Positions 33,723 through 43,750 of a stretch of DNA of 64,000 bases are shown piece by piece. Made by a program: the position numbers and the translations under genes. The stretch is taken from NCBI RefSeq assembly GCF_000251145.1, contig NZ_AIDW01000018.1:1-64000 (forward strand). Direction: 5' to 3'. Every line of letters begins with the position of its first letter. Positions within the stretch are counted from its first letter, which is position 1. The notes under the pieces were generated by a model. The model was not told where the DNA came from, did no database searches, and saw only the letters and a list, made by a program, of their open reading frames with translations. Origin of the DNA: Sphingomonas sp. PAMC 26621. Lineage in GTDB: Bacteria > Pseudomonadota > Alphaproteobacteria > Sphingomonadales > Sphingomonadaceae.

Positions 33723-36700
33723 ATGTCTCATGCTGGCTTCGTGCCCCTCCGTATCTTCTCGTCCTACACCATGCTCGACGGCGCGATCGAGCCCAAGGCG
33801 ATCGCCAAGCACGCGCAACAGCTCGGTTTTCCCGCCGCCGCGCTGACCGATCGCAACGGGCTCTATGCCGCGATGGCCTTCTCCGACGCGGCGATGGCGG
33901 CGGGGGTCCAGCCGGTGATCGGGACGATGCTCGGGCTGTGCCGCCCCGACATGCCCGAGACCGCGACCCCGGTGATCGACTGGATCGCGCTCTATGCGCA
34001 GGACAAGACGGGCTATGACAATCTGTGCAAGCTCGTCTCGCGCGCGCATCTCGATCGTCCGCTCGAACTCGCCGCGCATGTCGATTTCGACGCGCTGGCG
34101 GCGTGTTCGGACGGGCTGATCGCGCTCACCGCGGGGCGCGAGGGCGGGCTCGCGCGGCTGTTCGCGGAGGACCAGCCGGCCCGCGCGCTCGCTTATGCCG
34201 ACCGGTTGCAGGCGCTGTTCCCCGACCGGCTCTATATCGAGCTCACCCGCCGCCAGTGCGAGATCGAGGGCAAGGCCGAGCCGCTGCTGCTCGACCTCGC
34301 CTATGACCGCAACCTCCCGCTGGTCGCGACCAACCCGTGCTGTTTCGCGGAAGAGGATTTCAGCGAGGCGCATGACGCTTTGCTGTGCATCGCCAACTCG
34401 ACCTATATCGCCAGCGACGACCGCCCGCGCAGCTCGCCCGATGCGTGGATGAAGCCCGCCAAGGAGATGAAGGCGCTGTTCGCCGACCTCCCCGAGGCGA
34501 TCGCCAACACCATGATCGTCGCGCAACGCTGCGGCGTCGCCGCGCCCAAGCGCAAGCCGATCCTGCCGAGCCTGGCGGGCGACCGCGAGGCGGAAGCCGA
34601 AAAGCTGCGCGTGGATGCGCGCGCGGGGCTGGAGCGGCGGCTGGACCGGATCGCCGAGCTCGGGCTGTTGTCCGCCGGGGGCCAGAGTGCCGAGCAGACC
34701 GGCGACTGGCGCACCCCGTACCGTGAGCGCATCGAATTCGAGCTCGACGTCATCATCCAGATGGGCTTCCCCGGCTACTTTCTGATCGTCGCGGATTTCA
34801 TCAAATGGGCGAAGGATCACGACATTCCGGTCGGCCCGGGCCGTGGTTCGGGCGCAGGCTCGGTCGTCGCCTGGGCGCTGACGATCACCGATCTCGATCC
34901 GATGAAACTGGGGCTGCTGTTCGAGCGCTTCCTCAACCCGGAACGTGTGTCGATGCCCGACTTCGACATCGATTTCTGCGAAACCCGCCGCGGCGAGGTG
35001 ATCCGCTACGTCCAGCAGAAATACGGCCGCGATCAGGTCGCGCAGATCATCACCTTCGGGAAACTGAAGGCGCGCGCGGTGTTGAAGGACACCGGGCGCG
35101 TGCTCCAGATGGGGTACGGCCAGATCGACCGGCTCGCGAAGCTCGTCCCCAATCTCCCCGCCGACCCGTGGACGCTGAAGCGCGCGATCGACGGCGTGTC
35201 CGAGCTCCACAGCGAGTATAAGCAGGACGGCAACGTCCGCCATCTGCTCGATCTCGCGATGAAGCTCGAGGGCCTCCCGCGCCACAGCTCGACCCATGCC
35301 GCAGGCGTGGTGATCGGCGATCGTCCGCTCGCCGAGCTGGTGCCTTTGTACCGCGATCCGCGCTCGGATATGCCGGTCACGCAGTTCGACATGAAATATG
35401 TCGAGGGCGCGGGGCTGGTGAAGTTCGATTTCCTCGGGCTGAAGACGCTTTCGGTGCTCAAGAAGGCGATCGACCTGCTCGCGCAGCGCGGGGTCTTGCT
35501 CGATCTCGACGCGCTCGAATGGGACGATGAGGGCGTCTACAAGTTGCTGCAGAAGGGCGACACGGTCGGCGTCTTCCAGCTCGAATCGGAGGGGATGCGG
35601 CGCACGCTGTCCGCGGTTCGGCCGTCGAATTTCGGCGACATCATCGCGCTCGTCTCGCTGTATCGCCCGGGCCCGATGGACAACATCCCGATGTTCGGCA
35701 AGCGCAAGAACGGGCTCGAGCCGATCGTCTATCCGCACGCGCTGCTCGAGGGGATCCTGTCGGAGACCTACGGGATTTTCGTGTACCAGGAACAGGTCAT
35801 GCAGGCCGCGCAGATCCTCGCGGGCTATTCGCTGGGGCAGGCGGATTTGTTGCGCCGCGCGATGGGCAAGAAGGTCAAGGCCGAGATGGACGCGCAGCGC
35901 GCCGGCTTCGTCGAGGGCTGCAAGACGATCAACGGGATCGAGAAGGCCAAGGCGAACGAACTGTTCGACTTGATCGACAAGTTCGCCGGCTACGGCTTCA
36001 ACAAGTCGCACGCCGCGGCCTATGCGTTGCTGTCATACCAGACCGCGTGGCTGAAGGCGCATCATCCGCACGAATTCTATGCCGCCTCCATGTGTTTCGA
36101 CATGACGCTCACCGACAAACTGAGCATCTTCGTGGATGACATGCGGCGACTGGAGGTCGCGCTGCTGCCGCCCGACATCAATCGAAGCGAAGCGGAGTTC
36201 ACGGTCGAGGATACCGGCGAGGGGTTGGGGGTCCGCTACGCTTTGGCCGCGCTCAAATCGGTCGGCGAAGGCGCGATGGAAAAGCTCGTCCAGGAGCGCG
36301 AAGCGAACGGCAAATTCGAGTCGATCGACGATCTCGCCCGCCGCGTCGACCCGCGCTTGATGAACAAGCGCCAGGTCGAGACGCTCGCCTCGGCGGGCGC
36401 GTTCGACTGCCTCGACGAGAACCGCGCCGGGCTATATGCCTGTTCCGAAACGATTTTAGCGACCGCAGCGCGCATCCACGACCAGAAGACCAGCGGGCAG
36501 GGCGGCCTGTTCGGCACCGCCGACGCCGCCGAACCCCCGATCAAGCTCCCCCGCTCGGCGCACTGGTCGGTCGCGCAGCGGATGGACCAGGAAAAGGACG
36601 CATTCGGCTTCTACCTGTCCGCGCACCCGGTCGACCGCCACGGTCACCTCGCCAAGATGCACGGCGCGCGCAGCTTCGCCGCGCTGGGCGAGCTGTCGAT

Positions 36701-37241
36701 CCCCGACGACGGAACGCGCGCAGGTGCAACGATGGCCGCTTTAGTGGAGGACGCGCGCTGGCGCACCTCCGCGCGGGGCAAGCGCTACCTGATGGCGACC
36801 TGTTCGGACCCGTCGGGCCAGTTCATCGCGACCTGCTTCGACGACGGCGTCGCCGCCGACCTTGAGGAAGCCGCGCGCAACAACGGCTGCGGGCTGCTGA
36901 CGGTCGAGCTCGACCGCCGTCCGGGCGAGGAGACCCCGCGCGTCTCGATCAAGCGGATCCAGCCGTTCGAGCAACTCGCCAACAGCGCCCGCTTCGCGCT
37001 CGAACTGAGCGTGGCGAGCCCCGCCGGAATGGCCGCACTCGCGCAGATCCTGTCGGACGTCCGCGGCGCGCGCGGCGAGGTATGGGCGAAAGTGCCGGTC
37101 GCCGGTGGCGGGCACGCACGCGTCCTGCTCGGTCGCGACTTTTTGCTCGACGGGGAGCTTGCCGAGCGGATCGAAGGCTTGCAGGATGTCAGCGACGTGG
37201 AGCTGAGAACCGCCGAAGCGCGGCTGGCTCTGGTGGGGTGA
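33723..37241 (+). CDS. dnaE: DNA polymerase III alpha subunit
   Basis: Catalytic subunit of the replicative polymerase. 1172 residues: PHP domain at the N-terminus (FVPLRIFSSYTMLDGAI), palm with the catalytic Asp motif PDFDIDFCE near residue 412, GPGRGSGAGSVV in the palm just before it, KFDFLGLKTLSVL with the third acidic residue, fingers to about 800 (YGFNKSHAAAYALLSYQTAW), helix-hairpin-helix region near 870, OB fold near 980-1070. The clamp-binding motif is expected between about 910 and 930 (GQGGLFG). ATG at 33723; nothing odd. Confidence 0.98.
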   Translation: MSHAGFVPLRIFSSYTMLDGAIEPKAIAKHAQQLGFPAAALTDRNGLYAAMAFSDAAMAAGVQPVIGTMLGLCRPDMPETATPVIDWIALYAQDKTGYDNLCKLVSRAHLDRPLELAAHVDFDALAACSDGLIALTAGREGGLARLFAEDQPARALAYADRLQALFPDRLYIELTRRQCEIEGKAEPLLLDLAYDRNLPLVATNPCCFAEEDFSEAHDALLCIANSTYIASDDRPRSSPDAWMKPAKEMKALFADLPEAIANTMIVAQRCGVAAPKRKPILPSLAGDREAEAEKLRVDARAGLERRLDRIAELGLLSAGGQSAEQTGDWRTPYRERIEFELDVIIQMGFPGYFLIVADFIKWAKDHDIPVGPGRGSGAGSVVAWALTITDLDPMKLGLLFERFLNPERVSMPDFDIDFCETRRGEVIRYVQQKYGRDQVAQIITFGKLKARAVLKDTGRVLQMGYGQIDRLAKLVPNLPADPWTLKRAIDGVSELHSEYKQDGNVRHLLDLAMKLEGLPRHSSTHAAGVVIGDRPLAELVPLYRDPRSDMPVTQFDMKYVEGAGLVKFDFLGLKTLSVLKKAIDLLAQRGVLLDLDALEWDDEGVYKLLQKGDTVGVFQLESEGMRRTLSAVRPSNFGDIIALVSLYRPGPMDNIPMFGKRKNGLEPIVYPHALLEGILSETYGIFVYQEQVMQAAQILAGYSLGQADLLRRAMGKKVKAEMDAQRAGFVEGCKTINGIEKAKANELFDLIDKFAGYGFNKSHAAAYALLSYQTAWLKAHHPHEFYAASMCFDMTLTDKLSIFVDDMRRLEVALLPPDINRSEAEFTVEDTGEGLGVRYALAALKSVGEGAMEKLVQEREANGKFESIDDLARRVDPRLMNKRQVETLASAGAFDCLDENRAGLYACSETILATAARIHDQKTSGQGGLFGTADAAEPPIKLPRSAHWSVAQRMDQEKDAFGFYLSAHPVDRHGHLAKMHGARSFAALGELSIPDDGTRAGATMAALVEDARWRTSARGKRYLMATCSDPSGQFIATCFDDGVAADLEEAARNNGCGLLTVELDRRPGEETPRVSIKRIQPFEQLANSARFALELSVASPAGMAALAQILSDVRGARGEVWAKVPVAGGGHARVLLGRDFLLDGELAERIEGLQDVSDVELRTAEARLALVG

Positions 37242-37272
37242 GTGCTGCCCCATCTCGATGATGGGAGAGACG

Positions 37273-38853
37273 ATGCTCGGCGGAATGCAGGATTTCGAAT
37301 TGCGCGTCCCGCGCCTGATCGACCACGCCGCGCGCGAACACAGCGCGCGCGAGATCGTCACCTATTGGGCAAACGGCAGCGAGACGCGAACCGACTGGTC
37401 GCGCGTCGCCCGAGACGCGCGCAAGCTCGCGCAGGCGCTCGAACGGCTCGGCGTCAAGCCCGGTGATCGGGTCGCGACGCTCGCGATGAACCACGTGCAC
37501 CATCTGGCCTGCTGGTACGGCGTGATCGGCATGGGCGGCGTGGTGCACACGATCAACCCGCGGCTGTTCGACGAGCAACTGGTGTTCATCGCCAACCATG
37601 CCGAGGACCGCGTGCTGTTCTACGACCGCCAGTTCCAGCCGATCGTCGACCGGCTGCGCGATCAGTGGCCGTCGATCGAACGGTATGTCTGCCTCGACGA
37701 CGGCGCGTTCGAAGCGCTGATCGCGGCAGAAGACGGTGATTATGCCTGGCACGAAGGCCCCGAACGCGATCCGTGCATGCTCTGCTACACCAGCGGGACG
37801 ACCGGGAACCCGAAGGGCGTGTTGTACGAACACCGCTCGACCGTGATCCACGCGATGGCCGAAGTCGCGCCCTGGGTGTTCGACCTGTCGTCGACCTCGG
37901 TCGTCCTGCCCGTCGTGCCGATGTTCCACGCCGCCTCCTGGGGCCTGCCGTTCGCGGCGGCGCTGGCGGGGGCGAAAGTCGTCTATTCGGCGGTCAACGA
38001 ACCTGCGGTGCTATGTCGTTTGATGAACGAGGAGCGCGTGACGCATTCGGCGGGGGTGCCGACGGTGTGGCTCGCCCTGTTCCAGCACATGGACTCGAGC
38101 GGCGATGCGCCTCGCTACCTCCGACAGGTGACGATCGGCGGATCCGCCGCGCCGCGCGCGATGATCGAGCGGATCATGGGGATGGGGGCGACGGTCAAAC
38201 ACCTGTGGGGGATGACCGAGACCTCGCCGATCGGCACTGCCGGCTGCTACCCGCCGCATTGGGACACGATGAGCCGAGACGCGCAGCTCGACCACGTCTG
38301 CAAGCAGGGACAGATTCCGTTCGGAATCGAACTGCGCGTGGTCGACGATGCCGACGGGGTCTTGCCGCGTGATGGGGTGAGTTCCGGACGGTTGCAGGTG
38401 CGCGGGCCCTGGGTGGTCAAGCGCTACTTCAAGGCTGACGCGGACGCTGTCGATTCGGACCAGTGGTTCGATACGGGCGACGTCGCGGTACTCCACACCG
38501 ACGGTACGATGCAGATCACCGATCGCGCGAAGGACGTGATCAAATCAGGCGGCGAGTGGATTTCCTCGGTCGACCTGGAGAACGCGGCTGTCGGCTGCCC
38601 GGGCGTGGCAGAGGCGGCGGCGATCGGGGTCTATCACCCGAAATGGGACGAGCGACCGCTACTGCTGGTGGTGCGCAAGGCGGGAAGCGACGTGACTGCG
38701 GCGGCGATAGCGGCGCATCTTGCGGGGCATGTCGCAAAATGGTGGCTGCCCGATGAGATCTTGTTCGTTGAGTCTCTGCCCCATACCGCAACAGGCAAGC
38801 TGTTAAAGACGGCATTGCGCGCGCAATTTCGGGATCATGTTCTGGCGGCATAG
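37273..38853 (+). CDS. Long-chain acyl-CoA synthetase
   Basis: AMP-forming ligase that activates fatty acids. About 526 residues. ATP-binding motif [12 protein letters not shown] near residue 170, the A5 motif [10 protein letters not shown]7 [11 protein letters not shown]8 [17 protein letters not shown], and the A10 Lys in TATGKLLK. The text [12 protein letters not shown] and [10 protein letters not shown] matches medium/long-chain FadD-type enzymes of alphaproteobacteria. I chose the ATG at 37273 because GGGAGAG precedes it; in-frame ATGs at 37258 and 37261 lie before that site. Follows dnaE by 31 bases with no functional link apparent. Confidence 0.93.
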   Translation: MLGGMQDFELRVPRLIDHAAREHSAREIVTYWANGSETRTDWSRVARDARKLAQALERLGVKPGDRVATLAMNHVHHLACWYGVIGMGGVVHTINPRLFDEQLVFIANHAEDRVLFYDRQFQPIVDRLRDQWPSIERYVCLDDGAFEALIAAEDGDYAWHEGPERDPCMLCYTSGTTGNPKGVLYEHRSTVIHAMAEVAPWVFDLSSTSVVLPVVPMFHAASWGLPFAAALAGAKVVYSAVNEPAVLCRLMNEERVTHSAGVPTVWLALFQHMDSSGDAPRYLRQVTIGGSAAPRAMIERIMGMGATVKHLWGMTETSPIGTAGCYPPHWDTMSRDAQLDHVCKQGQIPFGIELRVVDDADGVLPRDGVSSGRLQVRGPWVVKRYFKADADAVDSDQWFDTGDVAVLHTDGTMQITDRAKDVIKSGGEWISSVDLENAAVGCPGVAEAAAIGVYHPKWDERPLLLVVRKAGSDVTAAAIAAHLAGHVAKWWLPDEILFVESLPHTATGKLLKTALRAQFRDHVLAA

Positions 38854-38922
38854 AGATCCGCGATATTCGCACCGAATGTATCTGACGGCGATCGGTCGAT
38901 CGACAAGATCCGGGTATAGGGA

Positions 38923-39549
38923 TCAGGAGGATTTGGTTTTCGGGCCGTCTTTTGCCCACGCCACTTCCAGCGCCGCTTTTGTCCCGATCGGAGCGCGTAA
39001 TCGAAGCGCTTCGACCTTCAGCTCGCGACCAAGCACGAGGCGCCCTTTGGTCTGCCACACGATGTCGTAGATACCGGAGATACTCCGTCGCGAGTCGTCG
39101 TTCCAGTAATTGACGGTCAACAAAACGGGGAGCTTACCGGATTTACGATCCGTGCCGCCATCGGTCGCGGCGAGCAAGGCGCGTTCGTACCAGCCTCGGC
39201 TGATCGTCTGCGTCACAGAGGTCTGCGCCGCAATCCCGAGTGCGGCCGGGAACGTCACGCTGATATCGCCCAACGAATGCCGTTCGTCGCGCTCGATCAG
39301 GATATCGCCATTGCGGGCGACGCTCGACTTGACGACGTACCTCGCGTTTTCACGGCGTTCGGTAACTGACTGACTCTGCTTCTCTGCCTGTTCGCTGCGA
39401 TGATCGGACCAGGTCACCCATAGTCCCAGGCCCGCAATCGCGACTCCCGCCACGCTGACGACTTCGGCGAGCGAAACCCAACGTCGCCGGATCGCGGCAG
39501 CTTCGGCCTTTTCTGCAGGCGTCGGGACGGGACCGGGCCGGTCACTCAT
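38923..39549 (-). CDS. Membrane-anchored hypothetical protein
   Basis: 208 residues, unknown. A basic N-terminus (AAAIRRRW) precedes one membrane helix (about 25-47, VSVAGVAIAGLGLWVTW), then a soluble beta-rich domain (ARYVVKSSVARNGDILIERD, LPVLLTVNYWNDD, RLVLGRELKVEALRL) that probably faces the periplasm. ATG at 39549 overlaps the restored stop of the mmcQ gene (39546) as ATGA, so it ends the purM-purN-mmcQ unit. Confidence 0.8.
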   Translation of the reverse strand: MSDRPGPVPTPAEKAEAAAIRRRWVSLAEVVSVAGVAIAGLGLWVTWSDHRSEQAEKQSQSVTERRENARYVVKSSVARNGDILIERDERHSLGDISVTFPAALGIAAQTSVTQTISRGWYERALLAATDGGTDRKSGKLPVLLTVNYWNDDSRRSISGIYDIVWQTKGRLVLGRELKVEALRLRAPIGTKAALEVAWAKDGPKTKSS

Positions 39550-39923
39550 CGACCGCCCGCTTCCAGCAATCGCTGCGGTGCGGCGAGTTCCCAGCTGATC
39601 GCGATGCGGTCTCCAACACGATCCCAGTCGACCGTGTCGCCGTCCAGCCGCAGAGCAATTCATCCGGATGACCCGAGATAGGCCGGCTTGTAATAACACG
39701 CCGGATCAAGCTCGATGAGCTGCGCCTGTTCGTCGTCGCCGCTCGTTTTGACGATAACGACGGTCTCGCCGTCGTCGTGATGGTTATGCCAGAAATAAGC
39801 GAAGAACTTCCCGTCCTCGACGACGAAGCCGGGTGCGCCATGCGACTCGCGCTCGACGGCCTCGGGGAGGCCGAGACACAGCGCGCGGACGCGGTCGAGC
39901 AGGGGGGCGGGATCGGGACTCAT
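39546..39923 (-). pseudogene. MmcQ/YjbR-family protein interrupted by TGA
   Basis: Small DNA-binding-like CyaY-fold family (MmcQ/YjbR). The frame opens LLDRVRALCLGLPEAVERE and runs 87 codons to ...KPAYLGSSG, then hits TGA at 39660-39662. Reading on in the same frame gives IALRLDGDTVDWDRVGDRI and SWELAAPQRLLEAGGR, ending at 39546, where the stop overlaps the next gene as ATGA. Family members have a Trp at exactly the TGA position (GW-I/V-x-x-R-L-D), so a TGG-to-TGA change is the simple explanation. Start ATG at 39923 overlaps the purN stop. Either a fresh nonsense mutation or a sequence error. Confidence 0.85.
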
Positions 39924-40495
39924 CGTGCGACAAACTCTGCCAGAATGTTGGGGTAAAGACGATGTTCGGCCGCCAGCACACGCTCCGCAAGTATGTCAGC
40001 CGTATCGCCACCCAGGATCTGAACTTCGGCTTGTCCGAGCAGCTCGCCCCCATCGAGTTCCTCGGTCACGACATGGACCGAACAACCGGCAACCGCATCG
40101 CCCGCGTCGATCGCGCGAGCGTGTGTGTCGAGCCCCTTGTACTTCGGCAGAAGCGACGGGTGAATGTTGACGATCCGACCGCGCCACGCGCCAACGAAAC
40201 TGTCGGAAACCAATCGCATATAGCCTGCAAGAGCAACCGTCTCGACGTGCGCAGCGCGCAGCGCCGAATCCAGCGCGGCTTCGTACGCAGACTTGCCGAT
40301 ACCTTTCGGCGAAAGGCTCCAAGTCGCGATGCCTTGGTCGGTCGCCCAGGCGAGGCCAGGGGCTTCGGGCTTGTCCGAGGCGACGAGCGCGACCTCATAA
40401 GGGCACGCCGGGTCGCGAGCGGCTTCGACGAGCGCGATCATGTTGGAGCCGCGACCCGAAAGGAGAATGCCGACCTTTGTTTTTGGCGCGGTCAT
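39920..40495 (-). CDS. purN: Phosphoribosylglycinamide formyltransferase
   Basis: Transfers a formyl group from 10-formyl-THF to GAR in purine synthesis. 191 residues: phosphate-binding GILLSGRGSNM, catalytic Asn/His in NIHPSLLPKYKGLDTH, and the Asp in HVVTEELDGG. ATG at 40495 follows GGGAC; a GTG at 40504 would add three residues. Follows purM after 150 bases and overlaps mmcQ. Confidence 0.97.
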   Translation of the reverse strand: MTAPKTKVGILLSGRGSNMIALVEAARDPACPYEVALVASDKPEAPGLAWATDQGIATWSLSPKGIGKSAYEAALDSALRAAHVETVALAGYMRLVSDSFVGAWRGRIVNIHPSLLPKYKGLDTHARAIDAGDAVAGCSVHVVTEELDGGELLGQAEVQILGGDTADILAERVLAAEHRLYPNILAEFVAR

Positions 40496-40645
40496 CTGTC
40501 CCACCCCGACACGATCGTAGGCCGCAGGCCAGCCGCGGGGTCAGCGGTACCGAAGGGCTGCCCTGCCAGTCTCTCGCACGCCGTCAGAATCCGGCTTTCG
40601 GCGGGGACGCGGCTCCAGGGAATGCGGGGCGAGATATCCGGGTGC

Positions 40646-41755
40646 TCACCCATGATTATGCGTGGCGGTCCAGTCGGCCTTGCCGCCCCAGGTCTCGGTC
40701 GAGCCCGATACGGTGCAACCACGCGGTCCTGCTTCCAGCGTTCCGATCGACAGCACCGTCTCGCCTACAGCCTCCAGCGCGGTCGTCACCGCATGAACCT
40801 GATCCGCCGCCACGATCACGACCATGCCGACTCCGCAGTTGAAAGTCCGCGCCATCTCTTCGGGCTCGATATTGCCCTGCGCTTGCAGGAACGCCATCAG
40901 CCGCGGCTGCGTCCAGGCATCGGCATCGACCTTCGCATGGACGCCTTCGGGCAGCACACGCGGGATGTTTTCGAGCAGACCGCCCCCGGTGATATGCGCG
41001 AGTCCCTTGATCCTGCGCTCTGCCAGCAACGGCAACAGCGATTTCACGTAGATCCGCGTCGGCGCCATCAGCGCGTCGATCAGGCGGACCTCATTGTCGA
41101 ACAACGCGGGGCGATCGAGCTTCCACTCCTTGTCCGCTGCAAGCCGCCGGACCAGCGAGAATCCATTCGAATGCACGCCCGACGAGGCGAGCCCCAGCAT
41201 CACGTCACCCGCTGCGATGTCGCGTCCGGTCAGCACATTGTCGCGCTCGACCGCGCCGACGCAGAAACCGGCGAGATCGTAATCGCCCGGCGCATACATA
41301 CCCGGCATTTCGGCGGTCTCGCCGCCAATCAGCGCGCAACCGGCCTGGAGGCATCCCTCGGCGATCGAAGCGATGACTCGCTCGGCGACGGCGGGGTCGA
41401 TCTTCGCCGTCGCGTAATAATCGAGGAAGAACAGCGGCTCGGCACCCTGGACGATCAGGTCGTTGGCGCACATTGCGACCAGATCGATCCCGACGCCGTC
41501 ATGCGAATCCTGTTCGATCGCGAGCTTGAGCTTCGTTCCGACGCCATCGTTCGCCGCGACCAGCAGCGGATCGACAAATCCGGCCGCCTTCAGGTCGAAG
41601 AACCCCCCGAAGCCACCGAGATCCGCATCTGCGCCCGGGCGACGCGTCGCCTTGGCCATCGGGCCGATCGCGCGGACCAGCGCATTGCCGGCCGCAATCG
41701 AGACGCCCGCCTGGGCATAAGTGTAGGACGCCTTGTCCGGTTCGTTTTCGCTCAT
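40646..41755 (-). CDS. purM: Phosphoribosylformylglycinamidine cyclo-ligase
   Basis: Closes the imidazole ring (FGAM to AIR) with ATP. 369 residues with [17 protein letters not shown] at the N-terminus, the substrate and metal region [31 protein letters not shown], and [13 protein letters not shown]-terminal end [16 protein letters not shown], intact to about 345. First gene of purM-purN-mmcQ-hypothetical; divergent from the secreted protein at 41818 with only 62 bases between, which must hold both promoters. Confidence 0.97.
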   Translation of the reverse strand: MSENEPDKASYTYAQAGVSIAAGNALVRAIGPMAKATRRPGADADLGGFGGFFDLKAAGFVDPLLVAANDGVGTKLKLAIEQDSHDGVGIDLVAMCANDLIVQGAEPLFFLDYYATAKIDPAVAERVIASIAEGCLQAGCALIGGETAEMPGMYAPGDYDLAGFCVGAVERDNVLTGRDIAAGDVMLGLASSGVHSNGFSLVRRLAADKEWKLDRPALFDNEVRLIDALMAPTRIYVKSLLPLLAERRIKGLAHITGGGLLENIPRVLPEGVHAKVDADAWTQPRLMAFLQAQGNIEPEEMARTFNCGVGMVVIVAADQVHAVTTALEAVGETVLSIGTLEAGPRGCTVSGSTETWGGKADWTATHNHG

Positions 41756-41817
41756 CCTGTCCGCCTAGCCATATCGCGCTTGGATTTCCACGCCTCCTTC
41801 GCCAAAAGGGCGCCGAC

Positions 41818-43083
41818 ATGTCGATCCACCGTCTTTTCCGCCCGTTGGGGTTGGTCGCCGTGCTTGGCCTTGCCGCGACTGGCGGGCTGGTCCTGGCTCA
41901 GGCCGACAATCCGGCACAGGGACTCGCTTCTGCCGATTACTCCGGCAGTTACGAAGTCAGCGGCGTCACGGTCGACGTGACCGGCAAGACCGCGGACCAG
42001 GCGCGCTACGCCGGATGGCGGATCGCGCAGCGCAAAGGCTGGCAGATGCTGTCCCGACGCCTCGGCGGCGGTGGTGCCTTGGTGTCGGACGGGACGCTCG
42101 ACAGCATGGTGTCGGGAATCGTCGTCGAGAACGAACAGATCGGCCCGAACCGCTATGTCGCACGCCTAGGCGTCCTGTTCAGCCGCGCCCGCGCCGGATC
42201 GATCCTCGGCGTTTCGGCGGAGGCGACGCGGTCGCCGCCGATGCTGACGATCCCGATCGAGATCAGTGGTGGGGTGGCGACCGCGTTCGAACAGAAGACC
42301 GCGTGGCAGGAAGCGTGGCTACGCTACCGCACCGGCAACAGCCTGATCGACTATATCCGCCCGACCGGAACCGGGAACGACGCAGTGCTGCTCAACCTCG
42401 GGCAGACCGAACGCCGCGGGCGCGGGTGGTGGCGTGTCGTGCTCGACCAATATGGTGCGACCGACGTCGTGATCCCGACCGTCTCGATCCGGCGCGAATG
42501 GCCAGGCGGCCCGATCATCGGGACGTTCCAAGCGCGGCATGGCCCGGACAATCGCCTGATTACGCAGTTCACGCTGCGCGTCGACAATGGTGAGGCGCTG
42601 CCGGTCCTCCTCGACGCCGGGGTGAAACGGATCGACGATGCCTATCAGGCAGCGCTTCGCAACGGAGCGCTGATGGGCGATTCGGGCCTCGCTTATGTCG
42701 CGCCGGTCGCGACGCCGACGCCGGACGCGACGCCGACCGATCTCGCACTTCCCGGTGTGGATGGTGGTGTCGCCGGGGCTGGCACGACGGGCGGTTCGGT
42801 CGTGACCGTACAGGCCGACACACCGAATGCCACCTCGGTCACAGCGACCGAAGCGGCGTTGCAGGGGGTGCCGGGCGTAAGATCGGCGATTACCACCAGT
42901 CTTGCGCTTGGAGGTGTCTCGGTCCTGCGGGTCCAGTTCGACGCGGATCCTGCCGTGCTTCGCGCTGCGCTGGAGGCGCGGGGCTGGACCGTTTACGGCA
43001 GCGGGACGACATTGCGGATCCGTCGCAGCGCGGCACCTACGCCGGGCGCCCAGGCTGTGCCCGCCGATAATGCGACCGGCTGA
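41818..43083 (+). CDS. Secreted protein of unknown function (DUF2066-like)
   Basis: 421 residues with a clear signal peptide (residues 1-28, GLVAVLGLAATGGLVLAQA). The N-terminal 100 mature residues (YEVSGVTVDVTGKTADQARY, AGWRIAQRKGWQMLSRRLGG) and the following domain (RYVARLGVLFSRARAGSILG) resemble the DUF2066 family that often lies next to hda. A Thr/Pro-rich linker (about 300-335) is followed by a ferredoxin-like fold (VTATEAALQGVPGVRSAIT, then VSVLRVQFDADPAVLRAALE) of the kind used for protein or metal contact, but without a CxxC. Placed directly upstream of hdaA, 7 bases apart. Function unknown. Confidence 0.85.
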   Translation: MSIHRLFRPLGLVAVLGLAATGGLVLAQADNPAQGLASADYSGSYEVSGVTVDVTGKTADQARYAGWRIAQRKGWQMLSRRLGGGGALVSDGTLDSMVSGIVVENEQIGPNRYVARLGVLFSRARAGSILGVSAEATRSPPMLTIPIEISGGVATAFEQKTAWQEAWLRYRTGNSLIDYIRPTGTGNDAVLLNLGQTERRGRGWWRVVLDQYGATDVVIPTVSIRREWPGGPIIGTFQARHGPDNRLITQFTLRVDNGEALPVLLDAGVKRIDDAYQAALRNGALMGDSGLAYVAPVATPTPDATPTDLALPGVDGGVAGAGTTGGSVVTVQADTPNATSVTATEAALQGVPGVRSAITTSLALGGVSVLRVQFDADPAVLRAALEARGWTVYGSGTTLRIRRSAAPTPGAQAVPADNATG

Positions 43084-43090
43084 TGCGCCG

Positions 43091-43750
43091 ATGTCAGACC
43101 CGACTCTTATGATCCCGTCCGCGCAAATGGCACTGCCGTTCGATTGGCCAGCCGACCCGCGCGATGACGAATTCCTGATCGGCACGTCCAATGCCCGCGC
43201 GGTCCAGCAGCTCGAACATTGGAGCACCTGGCCGGTGATGGCGGTGGTCGTCACCGGGCCGCGCAAATCGGGTCGCAGCCTGATCGCGCGGATCTTCGCC
43301 GCGAAGACCGGCGGCGGGCTGATCGACGACGCCGAGCGGCAGAGCGAGATCGCGATCTTCCACGCGTGGAATCGCGCGCAGGAGGAACGGCGTCCGGTCG
43401 TCGTGGTGGCCGATTCACCGCCGCCCGAATGGGAAATCAAGCTTCCCGATCTGCGTTCGCGGTTGATGGCGAGCCCGACGCTGCGGATCGGCGACCCCGA
43501 TGAGGTGCTGATGGCGGCCCTGTTCGAACGCCAGTTCCTCAGGCGCGGGCTCGACGCGCGGCCCGACTTGATCCAGTGGCTCGTCACTCGCGTCGAACGG
43601 ACTCACGTCGCGCTGCTTCGCGCCGTCGACCTGCTCGACCAGGTCGTGCTAGAGCGCCGCAAGCGCTTGTCGATCCCGCTCGCGCGGGCAACATTGCAAG
43701 AGGCGGGGCTGATCGGCGGCCGCGCTCCAGACCCGGCAGAGCATCCATGA
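43091..43750 (+). CDS. hdaA: DnaA-regulatory protein HdaA
   Basis: DnaA-like AAA protein without the DNA-binding domain; with the loaded beta clamp it promotes ATP hydrolysis by DnaA. 219 residues. An N-terminal clamp-binding motif is seen (QMALPFDW at about 12-19), then a degenerate P-loop [16 protein letters not shown], Walker B-like GGLIDDAER, and the sensor region [18 protein letters not shown] at 43091, soon after the upstream stop. Its TGA overlaps the ppk ATG. Confidence 0.9.
   Translation: MSDPTLMIPSAQMALPFDWPADPRDDEFLIGTSNARAVQQLEHWSTWPVMAVVVTGPRKSGRSLIARIFAAKTGGGLIDDAERQSEIAIFHAWNRAQEERRPVVVVADSPPPEWEIKLPDLRSRLMASPTLRIGDPDEVLMAALFERQFLRRGLDARPDLIQWLVTRVERTHVALLRAVDLLDQVVLERRKRLSIPLARATLQEAGLIGGRAPDPAEHP

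Noticed and set aside
33636..36011. 791-codon minus-strand open frame opposite dnaE
   Set aside because: Shadow of dnaE, low-complexity, no ribosome-binding site.
39833..41980. 715-codon plus-strand open frame across purN and purM
   Set aside because: Covers two complete purine genes on the other strand; composition is that of an antisense frame.
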